Source: Gammaproteobacteria bacterium (GTDB lineage Bacteria; Pseudomonadota; Gammaproteobacteria; DSM-16500). Taken from it: a DNA stretch of 15,159 bases. Below, in pieces: positions 1 through 6,409 of the stretch. Within the stretch, counting starts at the first letter, position 1. Each line of letters opens with the position of its first letter. A program made the position numbers and the translations under genes. The stretch is taken from positions 1 through 15,159 of the forward strand of contig JAJONP010000035.1 in the NCBI GenBank assembly GCA_021323555.1, given 5' to 3'. Below the pieces are notes generated by a model. That model was not told the DNA's origin. It did no database searches and saw nothing but the letters and a program-made list of their open reading frames with translations.

Positions 1-4
1 GATT

Positions 5-1237
5 ATGGCAAAAAAGCCGAATAAAGATTTGATGGTAGGAATTGATATAGGCACATCCAAAGTAGTTACTATGGTATGTGAAACGTCAAAAGAAGGTGGA
101 TTGAATATTATTGGATTAGGCTCACACCCTTCGGAAGGCTTGAAAAAAGGGGTTGTGGTTAATATTGAGGCAACGGTCAAGTCTATTCAGAATTCGGTGG
201 AGCAAGCGGAAAAAATGGCAGGTTGTCAGATTTATTCTGCTTACACAGGTATAGCGGGTAGTCACATTCGCAGTATCAACTCACATGGCATTGTTGCCAT
301 TCGTGATTCGGAAGTCACTCAACTTGATATAGATCGCGTGATTGATGCCGCGAAAGCGGTTGCCATCCCTGCGGACCAAAAAATTCTACATATTTTGCCA
401 CAAGAATTTATTATTGATAACCAAGATTCTATTCGTGAACCGATTGGCATGTCAGGTGTCCGTTTGGAAGCAAAAGTACATATTGTGACAGGCGCAGTGA
501 GTGCAGCGCAAAATATCGTTAAATGCTTGAAACGTTGTGGATTAGTGGCCAGTGATATTGTGCTTGAGCAATTTGCATCAAGCCAATCTATTTTGACGGA
601 AGATGAAAAAGAATTAGGTGTGTGTCTGATTGATATCGGTGGCGGCACGACTGATATTGCGATATTTACAAATGGTTCTATTCGCCATACAGCTGTTATT
701 CCCATTGCGGGTGATCAAGTGACGAGTGATATGGCGATTGCCTTACGTACCTCTACGCGTAATGCAGAGGAAATTAAATTGAAATATGCGTGTGCCTTGC
801 AAGATCTTGCAGATATTGACTTGATGGTGGATGTTGCTGCGACAGGTGATCGTCATGGACGACATATTTCGCAACGGGGGCTTGCTGAAATCATTGAAGC
901 ACGTTATGAAGAATTATTTACATTGGTATTGGCTGAAATTCGTCGTAGTGGGTTACAAGATGTATTGGCGGCTGGAATAGTGTTAACAGGTGGTGGTTCT
1001 AAAGTACAAGGTGCGGCAGAATTAGGGGAACGGGTTTTTAAAATGCCTGTTCGCGTAGGCGGACCTCAAAGCGTGACAGGATTAACAGATGTCATGCACA
1101 ATCCTGTTTATGCAACTAGCGTAGGGCTATTGCTGTATGGTATGCAACAGCAGCGTGATGGCCAGGATAATGCTTCAGAGATGGAGACGGGAAGCCTATG
1201 GGGTAGAATGAAAAATTGGTTTCAGGGGAGTTTTTGA
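5..1237 (+). CDS. ftsA: Cell division protein FtsA
   Basis: FtsA is an actin-like ATPase that tethers FtsZ filaments to the inner membrane and recruits later divisome proteins. The 410-residue length is normal for the family. The actin-fold motifs are visible: phosphate-1 GIDIGTSK near residue 13, phosphate-2 LIDIGGGTTDIAIF near residue 208, and the adenosine motif GIVLTGGGSKVQG near residue 324. The C-terminus (SLWGRMKNWFQGSF) is the conserved amphipathic membrane-targeting helix. ftsZ follows after 102 bp, the standard order. The ATG lies 4 bases from the window edge, so its ribosome binding site and ftsQ upstream cannot be seen. The N-terminus MAKKPNKDLMVGIDIGTS matches the family, so the start is credible. 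Confidence 0.97.
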   Translation: MAKKPNKDLMVGIDIGTSKVVTMVCETSKEGGLNIIGLGSHPSEGLKKGVVVNIEATVKSIQNSVEQAEKMAGCQIYSAYTGIAGSHIRSINSHGIVAIRDSEVTQLDIDRVIDAAKAVAIPADQKILHILPQEFIIDNQDSIREPIGMSGVRLEAKVHIVTGAVSAAQNIVKCLKRCGLVASDIVLEQFASSQSILTEDEKELGVCLIDIGGGTTDIAIFTNGSIRHTAVIPIAGDQVTSDMAIALRTSTRNAEEIKLKYACALQDLADIDLMVDVAATGDRHGRHISQRGLAEIIEARYEELFTLVLAEIRRSGLQDVLAAGIVLTGGGSKVQGAAELGERVFKMPVRVGGPQSVTGLTDVMHNPVYATSVGLLLYGMQQQRDGQDNASEMETGSLWGRMKNWFQGSF

Positions 1238-1266
1238 GAATATTCATTTAGCCATGTTATTTCCCT

Positions 1267-1285
1267 GAGAGCAGAATAGGCTCTC
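1267..1285 (+). repeat. Small inverted repeat between ftsA and ftsZ
   Basis: GAGAGC (1267-1272) and GCTCTC (1280-1285) can pair across a 7-nt loop in the 102-bp ftsA-ftsZ gap. No T-run follows, so it does not look like an intrinsic terminator. It may be a processing or attenuation hairpin in the ftsAZ transcript. It is short enough to be chance. Confidence 0.3.
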
Positions 1286-1339
1286 GCCTTCGCAAGAATG
1301 ATACAATTAAATGACGGTTATTTTAGAGGAGAGTATTTT

Positions 1340-2548
1340 ATGTTTAAGTTAGCAGATCCTACTCCAGGCAACGCTATTATTAAGGTAGTAGGTATTGGTG
1401 GGGGCGGTGGTAATGCCATTCGCTGTATGATGAATCCCTCTATTCAAGGGGTACAATTTATTGATGCGAATACGGATGAGCAAGTACAAAAAGATTCACC
1501 AGCAGATATATTGATTCGGTTAGGCGAATCTATTACGCGTGGCTTAGGCGCGGGTGCAAACCCAGAAATTGGTAGACGCGCTGCTGAAGAAGACCGTGAG
1601 AGAATTAAAGAAGCCCTCATGGGTGCGGATATGGTTTTCATCACAGCGGGAATGGGGGGTGGAACAGGTACTGGTGCAGCACCTGTCTTTGCAGAAGTAG
1701 CCAAAGAATTAGGGATCCTCACAGTAGCAGTTATTACAAAACCATTTACCTTTGAAGGTCGAGCTAGAATGCAAGTGGCTGAAGCAGGTATTGCAAATTT
1801 AATTCAACATGTCGATTCTTTAATTACAATCCCTAATAATAAATTGCTTTCTGTATTAGGTAAAAACGTCACGTTAGTCAATGCGTTTAAAGCAGCAAAT
1901 GATGTGTTGCGTGGTGCAGTGCAAGGTATTGCCGATCTGATTACGCGTCCTGGCCTCATCAATGTTGATTTTAAAGATGTGTGCACAGTGATGTCTGAAA
2001 TGGGTATGGCAATGATCGGCACAGGTGTGGCATCTGGTGAAAATCGCGCTCGTTTAGCGGCAGAAGCTGCGATTTATAGTCCATTGTTAGAAGATGTTGA
2101 TATGTCTGGCGCGCATGGTGTCTTAGTGAATATTACTGCTGGCATGGATATGTCGATTGGTGAATTTGAAGAAGTGGGCGATACTGTCAAAAATATTACT
2201 GCGGAAGGTGCAACTATTATAGTCGGTACTGTGATTGATCCTGAACTTCGTGATGAAGTTCGTGTTACCGTGATCGTTACAGGCTTGGGACGCAAACAAG
2301 CAGGTACAGCACGTGCGGGCGATATGACAAAAGCAGACGGTTCGATTGATTATCAGCATTTAGAAAAACCTGCTGTTGTCCGTAAACACGCGAATATCGC
2401 ACACAGTGGTATGTCTTATGTACCTCGTTCGGCTTCTGTGCAAACGCAACAACCCACGCAGACAAAGCCTGTTTCTCCTGTGACTCGTGATTTGGATTAT
2501 TTGGATATTCCTGCATTTTTACGGCGTAAAGAAGAAGTGATAGACTAA
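1340..2548 (+). CDS. ftsZ: Cell division protein FtsZ
   Basis: FtsZ is the tubulin-like GTPase that polymerises into the Z ring. Visible motifs are the N-terminal nucleotide loop GIGGGGGNA, the tubulin signature GGGTGTG at residues 106-112, the T7 loop NVDFKDV that completes the catalytic site across the subunit interface, and the C-terminal FtsA/ZipA-binding peptide DYLDIPAFLRR. Start choice: an in-frame ATG exists at 1298, but it would add 14 residues unlike any FtsZ (MIQLNDGY...). The ATG at 1340 gives the family N-terminus MFKLAD and has a strong AGAGGAG Shine-Dalgarno at 1325-1331. That start gives 402 residues. The linker between the GTPase core and the tail peptide is of ordinary length. 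lpxC, the usual gammaproteobacterial downstream neighbour, is absent. Confidence 0.97.
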   Translation: MFKLADPTPGNAIIKVVGIGGGGGNAIRCMMNPSIQGVQFIDANTDEQVQKDSPADILIRLGESITRGLGAGANPEIGRRAAEEDRERIKEALMGADMVFITAGMGGGTGTGAAPVFAEVAKELGILTVAVITKPFTFEGRARMQVAEAGIANLIQHVDSLITIPNNKLLSVLGKNVTLVNAFKAANDVLRGAVQGIADLITRPGLINVDFKDVCTVMSEMGMAMIGTGVASGENRARLAAEAAIYSPLLEDVDMSGAHGVLVNITAGMDMSIGEFEEVGDTVKNITAEGATIIVGTVIDPELRDEVRVTVIVTGLGRKQAGTARAGDMTKADGSIDYQHLEKPAVVRKHANIAHSGMSYVPRSASVQTQQPTQTKPVSPVTRDLDYLDIPAFLRRKEEVID

Positions 2549-2558
2549 AAATATGTGT

Positions 2559-2606
2559 GTTCATGGGGCTTTTGAGTATGCGCAAATTGCCTATTAAGGC
2601 GTGAAC
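2559..2606. repeat. Short copy of the dispersed palindromic repeat
   Basis: A 48-bp segment bounded by GTTCATG and CGTGAAC, 10 bp after the ftsZ stop. Its first 23 bases differ from the left end of the 163-bp element at 4964-5126 by only two C/T transitions (shared core GGGGCTTTTGAG). The bases just right of the closing CGTGAACG (a TAC then an A-run and ATATA) also resemble those after the larger copy. It looks like an internally deleted member of the same family. No target-site duplication is evident. Confidence 0.7.
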
Positions 2607-2620
2607 GGTTACCAAAAATA

Positions 2621-2656
2621 TAGAATGATAGATGCGCCTTTGTGCATCCTATTCTA
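2621..2656. repeat. Imperfect hairpin upstream of cvpA
   Basis: TAGAAT...GATGC (2621-2635) pairs with GCATCCTATTCTA (2644-2656) around a small loop containing GCCTTTGT. The arms are imperfect (6-bp outer and 5-bp inner matches with a bulge). It ends 30 bp before the cvpA ATG. No T-tract follows, so a terminator role is not supported. It could be a 5'-leader structure or further degenerate repeat sequence. Confidence 0.4.
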
Positions 2657-2686
2657 CCCATTTATTATTATCAAACGGAGAAACAA

Positions 2687-3301
2687 ATGTCATTAGACAA
2701 TTTTAACTGGCTGGATTATACATTTTTAACCATTTTTTTAATGTCTATTTTGATTGGCATGCGCCGAGGATTAGTGAAAGAAGTCATTTCTATAATGACT
2801 TGGATCGCAGCCTTTTTTGTAGCGTGTGCTTTTTCAACAAAATTGGCTGCTGTTTTTTCAAGTTCTTCTGGCACCGTTGCTTCTACAGTCTCTGCTGCTG
2901 CAGGTAGGATAGGCATTGATGCAAGTAGTGCTGTTCCTACTTTGATGGTGGGTGTCAGTTTTGTTGTTTTATTTGTAGGTACATTAATCGTAGGATCTGT
3001 GGTTAATTACATCATGTCAAGTGTGACGAGTGTACCAGGCATCGGCTTGATCAATCTTGGGTTGGGCGGGTTATTTGGATTTATACGCGGTTATATGGTG
3101 ATCTTAATTATTATGTTCTTGGTACAGATGACCTCTGCAGCGCAAGCGGTCAGTTGGACACAATCGCAATTTGTACAAGGTTTTCAACCTTCTGTTGTTT
3201 GGTTAGGTAATATTATTCAGCCAGGGCTTCAAACATTAAAAACAGAGGTAGGACAAACACTGGAAAATATAGGTAGAATGGGTGTTCCAGGGGCAAGATA
3301 A
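2687..3301 (+). CDS. cvpA: CvpA family inner-membrane protein
   Basis: A 204-residue membrane protein of the CvpA (colicin V production) family. Known roles of the family are in envelope homeostasis, and in E. coli cvpA precedes purF. The N-terminus NWLDYTFLTIFLMSILIGMRRGLVKEV is the family hallmark: a first helix followed by an R-R-G-hydrophobic-x-E turn. Hydrophobic stretches at roughly residues 9-25, 30-50, 80-110 and 125-150 fit four membrane helices, and the Gly-rich GLINLGLGGLFGFIRG segment before the last helix is typical. Start: a GTG at 2642 would add an untypical 15-residue leader, whereas the ATG at 2687 has CGGAG six bases upstream. purF does not follow here. Instead fur begins 20 bp downstream, so cvpA is probably cotranscribed with fur and xthA. 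Confidence 0.88.
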   Translation: MSLDNFNWLDYTFLTIFLMSILIGMRRGLVKEVISIMTWIAAFFVACAFSTKLAAVFSSSSGTVASTVSAAAGRIGIDASSAVPTLMVGVSFVVLFVGTLIVGSVVNYIMSSVTSVPGIGLINLGLGGLFGFIRGYMVILIIMFLVQMTSAAQAVSWTQSQFVQGFQPSVVWLGNIIQPGLQTLKTEVGQTLENIGRMGVPGAR

Positions 3302-3321
3302 ACATTTCCGAGGGGGCTGCG

Positions 3322-3735
3322 TTGAACAATGCGGATTTAACAAAAGCAGGGCTTAAAATAACGTTGCCGCGAATTAAAATTTTGCAATTATTAGAAAATG
3401 CTCCTGATCGCCATTTAAGTGCAGAAGAAATTTACCGAATCCTAACAGAGTCGGGTGAAGATATAGGCCTTGCAACAGTGTATCGGGTTTTAACACAATT
3501 TGAAGAAGCGCATTTAGTCATTCGCCATAATTTTACTGAAGGTCATTCTGTCTTTGAATTGGATTTAGGTGCGCACCATGATCATTTGATTTGTGTGAAA
3601 TGCAACCATGTCGAAGAATTTATAGATAATGAAATTGAAAGACGGCAACAGGAAGTGGCAGAGAAAGCCGGCTATAGTATTACATATCATCACTTAAATA
3701 TTTATGGAGTTTGCGGCAATTGTCAGATAAATTAG
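3322..3735 (+). CDS. fur: Ferric uptake regulator Fur
   Basis: Fur is a dimeric Fe(II)-responsive repressor of iron acquisition genes. The sequence closely follows E. coli Fur: KAGLKITLPRIKILQLLE at the N-terminus, the recognition helix GLATVYRVLTQFE, the metal-site segment GAHHDHLICVKC, and a C-terminal CxxC. Structural zinc ligands are C91/C94 and C131/C134 (CxxC in place of the C133/C138 spacing of E. coli). Length 137 residues; the His-rich extreme tail of E. coli Fur is missing. The start is TTG at 3322, supported by AGGGGG at 3311-3316 and by the conserved N-terminus beginning there; no in-frame ATG is nearby. The gene follows cvpA by 20 bp and its last codons overlap xthA. No convincing Fur box is visible upstream, so autoregulation is not shown. 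Confidence 0.95.
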   Translation: MNNADLTKAGLKITLPRIKILQLLENAPDRHLSAEEIYRILTESGEDIGLATVYRVLTQFEEAHLVIRHNFTEGHSVFELDLGAHHDHLICVKCNHVEEFIDNEIERRQQEVAEKAGYSITYHHLNIYGVCGNCQIN

Positions 3736-4520
3736 CGCGGATTTTTAAAATTGCAACATGGAATGTCAATTCTTTAAAAGTACGTTTGCCACAGGTATTA
3801 GAATGGTTAAATCGTGTTAAACCCGATGTATTAGCATTGCAAGAAACGAAATTACTCGATGCAAATTTTCCTGCTGCAGAAATCAATCAAGCAGGCTACC
3901 ATGTTATTTATAATGGGCAGCGCACCTATAACGGTGTTGCTACTTTAGTACGTGAAACAGGCTCAGAAATAATAGATATTGTTATAGATATTCCCCATTT
4001 AGCAGATCCTCAGCGTCGCGTATTAGGCATTACATGGAATGATTTACGTATCGTCAATCTCTATGTTCCGAATGGTGAGAGTATTGTATCTGAAAAATAT
4101 CAGTATAAATTGATGTGGCTGCAAAAATTATATGCCTGGATGGAAGAAGAAATAAAAAGGTATCCTAAATTGATCATCGTTGGTGATTTTAATATCGCTC
4201 CAGAAGATCAAGATGTCTATGACCCTCTTGCGTGGCGTGGTAGTGTGCTTTGCAGTGATAAGGAACGTATGGCGCTTCAAAGGCTTTTGAGCTTAGGTAT
4301 AATTGATTGTTTTCGCCTACACACACAACCTCCCAATAGCTTTAGCTGGTGGGATTATCGAATGAATGCCTTCAAGCGTAATAGAGGGTTGCGTATTGAT
4401 CATATTTTTGCCGCAAAAACAATGAGTGCAGATTGCATACATTGCTCTATTGATCCATTACCACGTGCTTCAGAGCGTCCATCAGACCATGCACCTGTCA
4501 TTGCAGAGTTTTTGGCTTGA
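3720..4520 (+). CDS. xthA: Exodeoxyribonuclease III (AP endonuclease) XthA
   Basis: Exonuclease III cleaves at abasic sites and trims 3' blocking groups in base-excision repair. All family motifs are present: KIATWNVNS near the N-terminus, QETK with catalytic E42, NLYVPNGE, GDFNIAPED with D156/N158, NSFSWWDYR, GLRIDHI, and the terminal SDHAP with D256/H257. Family members usually begin MKIATWN, but no ATG exists there. In-frame candidates are TTG 3711 (SD GGAG only 1 nt away), TTG 3720 (GGAG at 3706-3709, 10-nt spacing) and a rare ATT at 3741. I prefer TTG 3720, giving 266 residues and a 16-nt overlap with fur; this implies translational coupling. A repair nuclease coupled to the iron regulator fits a shared iron/oxidative-damage theme, which is inference. 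Confidence 0.93.
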   Translation: MSDKLARIFKIATWNVNSLKVRLPQVLEWLNRVKPDVLALQETKLLDANFPAAEINQAGYHVIYNGQRTYNGVATLVRETGSEIIDIVIDIPHLADPQRRVLGITWNDLRIVNLYVPNGESIVSEKYQYKLMWLQKLYAWMEEEIKRYPKLIIVGDFNIAPEDQDVYDPLAWRGSVLCSDKERMALQRLLSLGIIDCFRLHTQPPNSFSWWDYRMNAFKRNRGLRIDHIFAAKTMSADCIHCSIDPLPRASERPSDHAPVIAEFLA

Positions 4521-4545
4521 TTCATCGTGAACGTTAGTCTATTAT
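4517..4545 (+). promoter_or_regulatory. Candidate sigma-70 promoter for rpmE
   Basis: TTGATT (4517-4522), a 17-bp spacer, then TATTAT (4540-4545). It overlaps the xthA stop codon and lies 56 bp before the rpmE ATG. The spacing is optimal and the hexamers match consensus at 4/6 and 5/6. A CGTGAACG (4526-4533) inside the spacer matches the end of the dispersed repeat, but this is probably chance. Confidence 0.5.
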
Positions 4546-4600
4546 TGCCGCCATATTGCCATTTGGGCTCTAAATAATGAGTTAATAAGAGGTTTTGTTT

Positions 4601-4855
4601 ATGAAACAGGATATACATCCAGAATATAAAGAGATTAAAGTGGTTTGTAGCTGTGGTAATACGTTTGAAACGTGTTCTACAAGTGGTAAAGAAGCTTTAA
4701 TGATTGAAGTTTGCTCAAAATGCCATCCTTTTTATACAGGCAAGCAAAAGATTGTCGATACGGCAGGTCGAGTGGAGAGCTTTAATAAAAAATATGCTCG
4801 GAGAGGAGCAACTACGGCCAATACATCGGCCGAGCAACACAATCAATCAAAGTAA
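4601..4855 (+). CDS. rpmE: 50S ribosomal protein L31 (zinc-binding form)
   Basis: L31 bridges the large subunit and the small-subunit head. The N-terminus [20 protein letters not shown] and the block [13 protein letters not shown] with [10 protein letters not shown] are the RpmE signature. The CxC and CxxC cysteines mark the C+ zinc-binding paralogue rather than the Zur-controlled C- form. At 84 residues it is longer than E. coli L31 (70) because of an Ala/Thr/Gln/Ser-rich tail after the conserved core. The ATG at 4601 has AAGAGG at 4587-4592; the in-frame TTG at 4595 sits too close to that site. The gene is flanked by its own promoter-like site and a strong terminator, so it is probably monocistronic. 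Confidence 0.96.
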   Translation: MKQDIHPEYKEIKVVCSCGNTFETCSTSGKEALMIEVCSKCHPFYTGKQKIVDTAGRVESFNKKYARRGATTANTSAEQHNQSK

Positions 4856-4929
4856 AGTGTATGGTTAACTTTAGGGATAGCCGATTAAACAAGGATAATA
4901 GAGCGTATGATAAGAATTGATAACTCAAG

Positions 4930-4959
4930 AAAAGCGCCATCTAATCGGCGCTTTTTTTT
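4930..4959 (+). terminator. Rho-independent terminator after rpmE
   Basis: AAAAGCGCC (4930-4938), loop ATCTAATC, GGCGCTTTT (4947-4955), then further T residues to 4959. A 5-bp GC core is extended by A-T pairs and a run of eight T. It ends only 4 bp before the palindromic element. The stretch 4856-4929 between rpmE and this hairpin shows no gene or clear signal. Confidence 0.9.
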
Positions 4960-4963
4960 AATT

Positions 4964-5126
4964 GTTCACGGGGCTTTTGAGCATGCAAAAAAAGTTCGGA
5001 GTTGAGCTAAGGTCGTGCGAAAATTTTATAAAAATAGCGCAGCATACAAGGAACATGTGAGCACATTTTTATAAAATTTTTGCACGAGATTGGCCAACTA
5101 CGGACTTTGCGGGTTAGAGCGTGAAC
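4964..5126. repeat. 163-bp ERIC-like imperfect palindromic element
   Basis: Ends are GTTCACG (4964-4970) and its exact complement CGTGAAC (5120-5126). Inner arms 5013-5035 and 5065-5087 are complementary at 22 of 23 positions, with a 29-nt loop. Between ends and core, GTTCGGAGTTG (4994-5004) pairs with CAACTACGGAC (5095-5105) at 9 of 11. The whole element could therefore fold as one long hairpin. It encodes nothing. The left end recurs at 2559-2606, showing a dispersed family. Size and architecture resemble ERIC elements or MITEs of other gammaproteobacteria, but the sequence is not one I recognise. It fills most of the 297-bp gap between rpmE and the malic enzyme. Confidence 0.85.
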
Positions 5127-5152
5127 GCATACAAAATATAAGGGTAGGAGTT

Positions 5153-6388
5153 GTGACAAAAGATACAGTAAAAGCTGCTTTAGATTATCACGAATTTCCT
5201 GTGCCAGGGAAAGTGGGTGTTATTCCAATCAAAGCCACTGAGACCCAAGAAGATTTAGCCTTGTGTTATACTCCAGGCGTTGCCGAGCCTGTGAAAGCTA
5301 TTGCGAATGACCCTCGTGAAGTTTATCGTTATACAAGTAAAGGTAATTTGCTTGCAGTTATTAGTAATGGAACAGCGATATTGGGGTTAGGAAATTTAGG
5401 TGCGTTAGCCAGTAAGCCCGTGATGGAAGGCAAAGGTGTTTTATTTAAATGTCTTGCAGATATTGATGTTTTTGATATTGAAGTGGCCTGTGAAGATGTT
5501 CAAGCATTTATAGAAACAGTCGTTCGTATTTCACCCACATTTGGCGGTATTAATTTAGAAGATATTAAAGCGCCAGAATGTTTTTTAATTGAATCTGCAT
5601 TATGTAAACGATTAGACATTCCTGTTTTCCATGATGACCAACATGGCACGGCAATTGTTGTCGCGGCAGGATTACTCAATGCACTGGATTTACAAGGAAA
5701 GAACTTAAGTAATGTGAAAATTGTTTTTGCAGGTGTGGGCGCAGCAGGGATTGCTACTGCTAAATTGCTGCTTGAGCTTGGTGCGTCCCAAGATAATTTA
5801 TATATGGTGGATAGGGTAGGGGTGATTCATCAAGAAAGAGAAGACTTGAATGAATATAAGCAAGCATTTGCTATTAAAACAGCGAAGCGTTCTTTAGCGG
5901 ATGCATTAATTGACGCAGATGTTTTTATTGGTGTTTCAGGCCCTGATGTGATGACGGCCGATATGTTAAAAAGCATGGCTAGCAAACCAGTGGTATTTGC
6001 ATTATCAAATCCGGTGCCTGAAATCATGCCTGAACTAGCACATCAAGTTCGACAAGATTTAATTATCGCAACGGGTCGAAGTGATTATCCTAATCAGGTT
6101 AATAATGCGCTTTGCTTTCCTTATATTTTTCGTGGCGCATTCGATGCGCGTGCTTCTTGCATTAATGAAGCAATGAAATTAGCGGCTGTATTTGCAATAA
6201 AATCACTGGCGCGTGAGCCTGTACCGCAAGAAATGTTAACGGCTTATCAAAAGACACATCTTGAATTTGGGACGGATTATATTTTGCCCATGCTACTGGA
6301 TAAACGATTAAAATCGCATGTCTCATCTGCAGTGACTAAAGCTGCCATTGTCTCAGGTGTGGCGAATAGGGAACTAATGAAACAATAG
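5153..6388 (+). CDS. maeB: Malic enzyme, short MaeB-type form
   Basis: This enzyme oxidatively decarboxylates malate to pyruvate with NAD(P)+, feeding pyruvate and reducing power from C4 acids. The N-terminus ALDYHEFPVPGKVGV matches MaeB-type enzymes. Other motifs in order are LCYTPGVAEP, LFKCLADIDVFDIE, the metal/substrate block VFHDDQHGTAIV, the Rossmann loop FAGVGAAGIATAKLL, GVSGPDVMT, ALSNPVPEI and GRSDYPNQVNNALCFPYIFRGA. It ends after about 411 residues, so it lacks the C-terminal phosphotransacetylase-like domain of full-length E. coli MaeB. Start: GTG 5153, which begins directly before the conserved region and has AAGGG at 5140-5144. The longer frame from TTG 5090 would be translated out of the palindromic element and has no Shine-Dalgarno. 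The MFS gene starts 21 bp downstream. Confidence 0.93.
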   Translation: MTKDTVKAALDYHEFPVPGKVGVIPIKATETQEDLALCYTPGVAEPVKAIANDPREVYRYTSKGNLLAVISNGTAILGLGNLGALASKPVMEGKGVLFKCLADIDVFDIEVACEDVQAFIETVVRISPTFGGINLEDIKAPECFLIESALCKRLDIPVFHDDQHGTAIVVAAGLLNALDLQGKNLSNVKIVFAGVGAAGIATAKLLLELGASQDNLYMVDRVGVIHQEREDLNEYKQAFAIKTAKRSLADALIDADVFIGVSGPDVMTADMLKSMASKPVVFALSNPVPEIMPELAHQVRQDLIIATGRSDYPNQVNNALCFPYIFRGAFDARASCINEAMKLAAVFAIKSLAREPVPQEMLTAYQKTHLEFGTDYILPMLLDKRLKSHVSSAVTKAAIVSGVANRELMKQ

Positions 6389-6409
6389 TCATCATATTAG
6401 GATTATTTT

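Noticed and set aside
1298..1339. Upstream in-frame ATG giving a longer FtsZ
   Set aside because: The added 14 residues do not resemble FtsZ, and the strong AGAGGAG is correctly spaced only for ATG 1340.
2277..2615. Minus-strand open frame of 112 codons over the ftsZ end
   Set aside because: It is antisense to the conserved FtsZ tail and runs through the repeat copy; it has no ribosome binding site or recognisable protein features. Other antisense frames over ftsA, ftsZ, malic enzyme, recR and dnaX were dropped for the same reason.
2642..2686. GTG start extending CvpA by 15 residues
   Set aside because: The extension passes through the hairpin region and is untypical; ATG 2687 has a good CGGAG site.
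2655..2690. AT-rich ATTATTATCA before cvpA as a Fur box
   Set aside because: Only a partial match to the GATAATGATAATCATTATC consensus and no symmetric second half.
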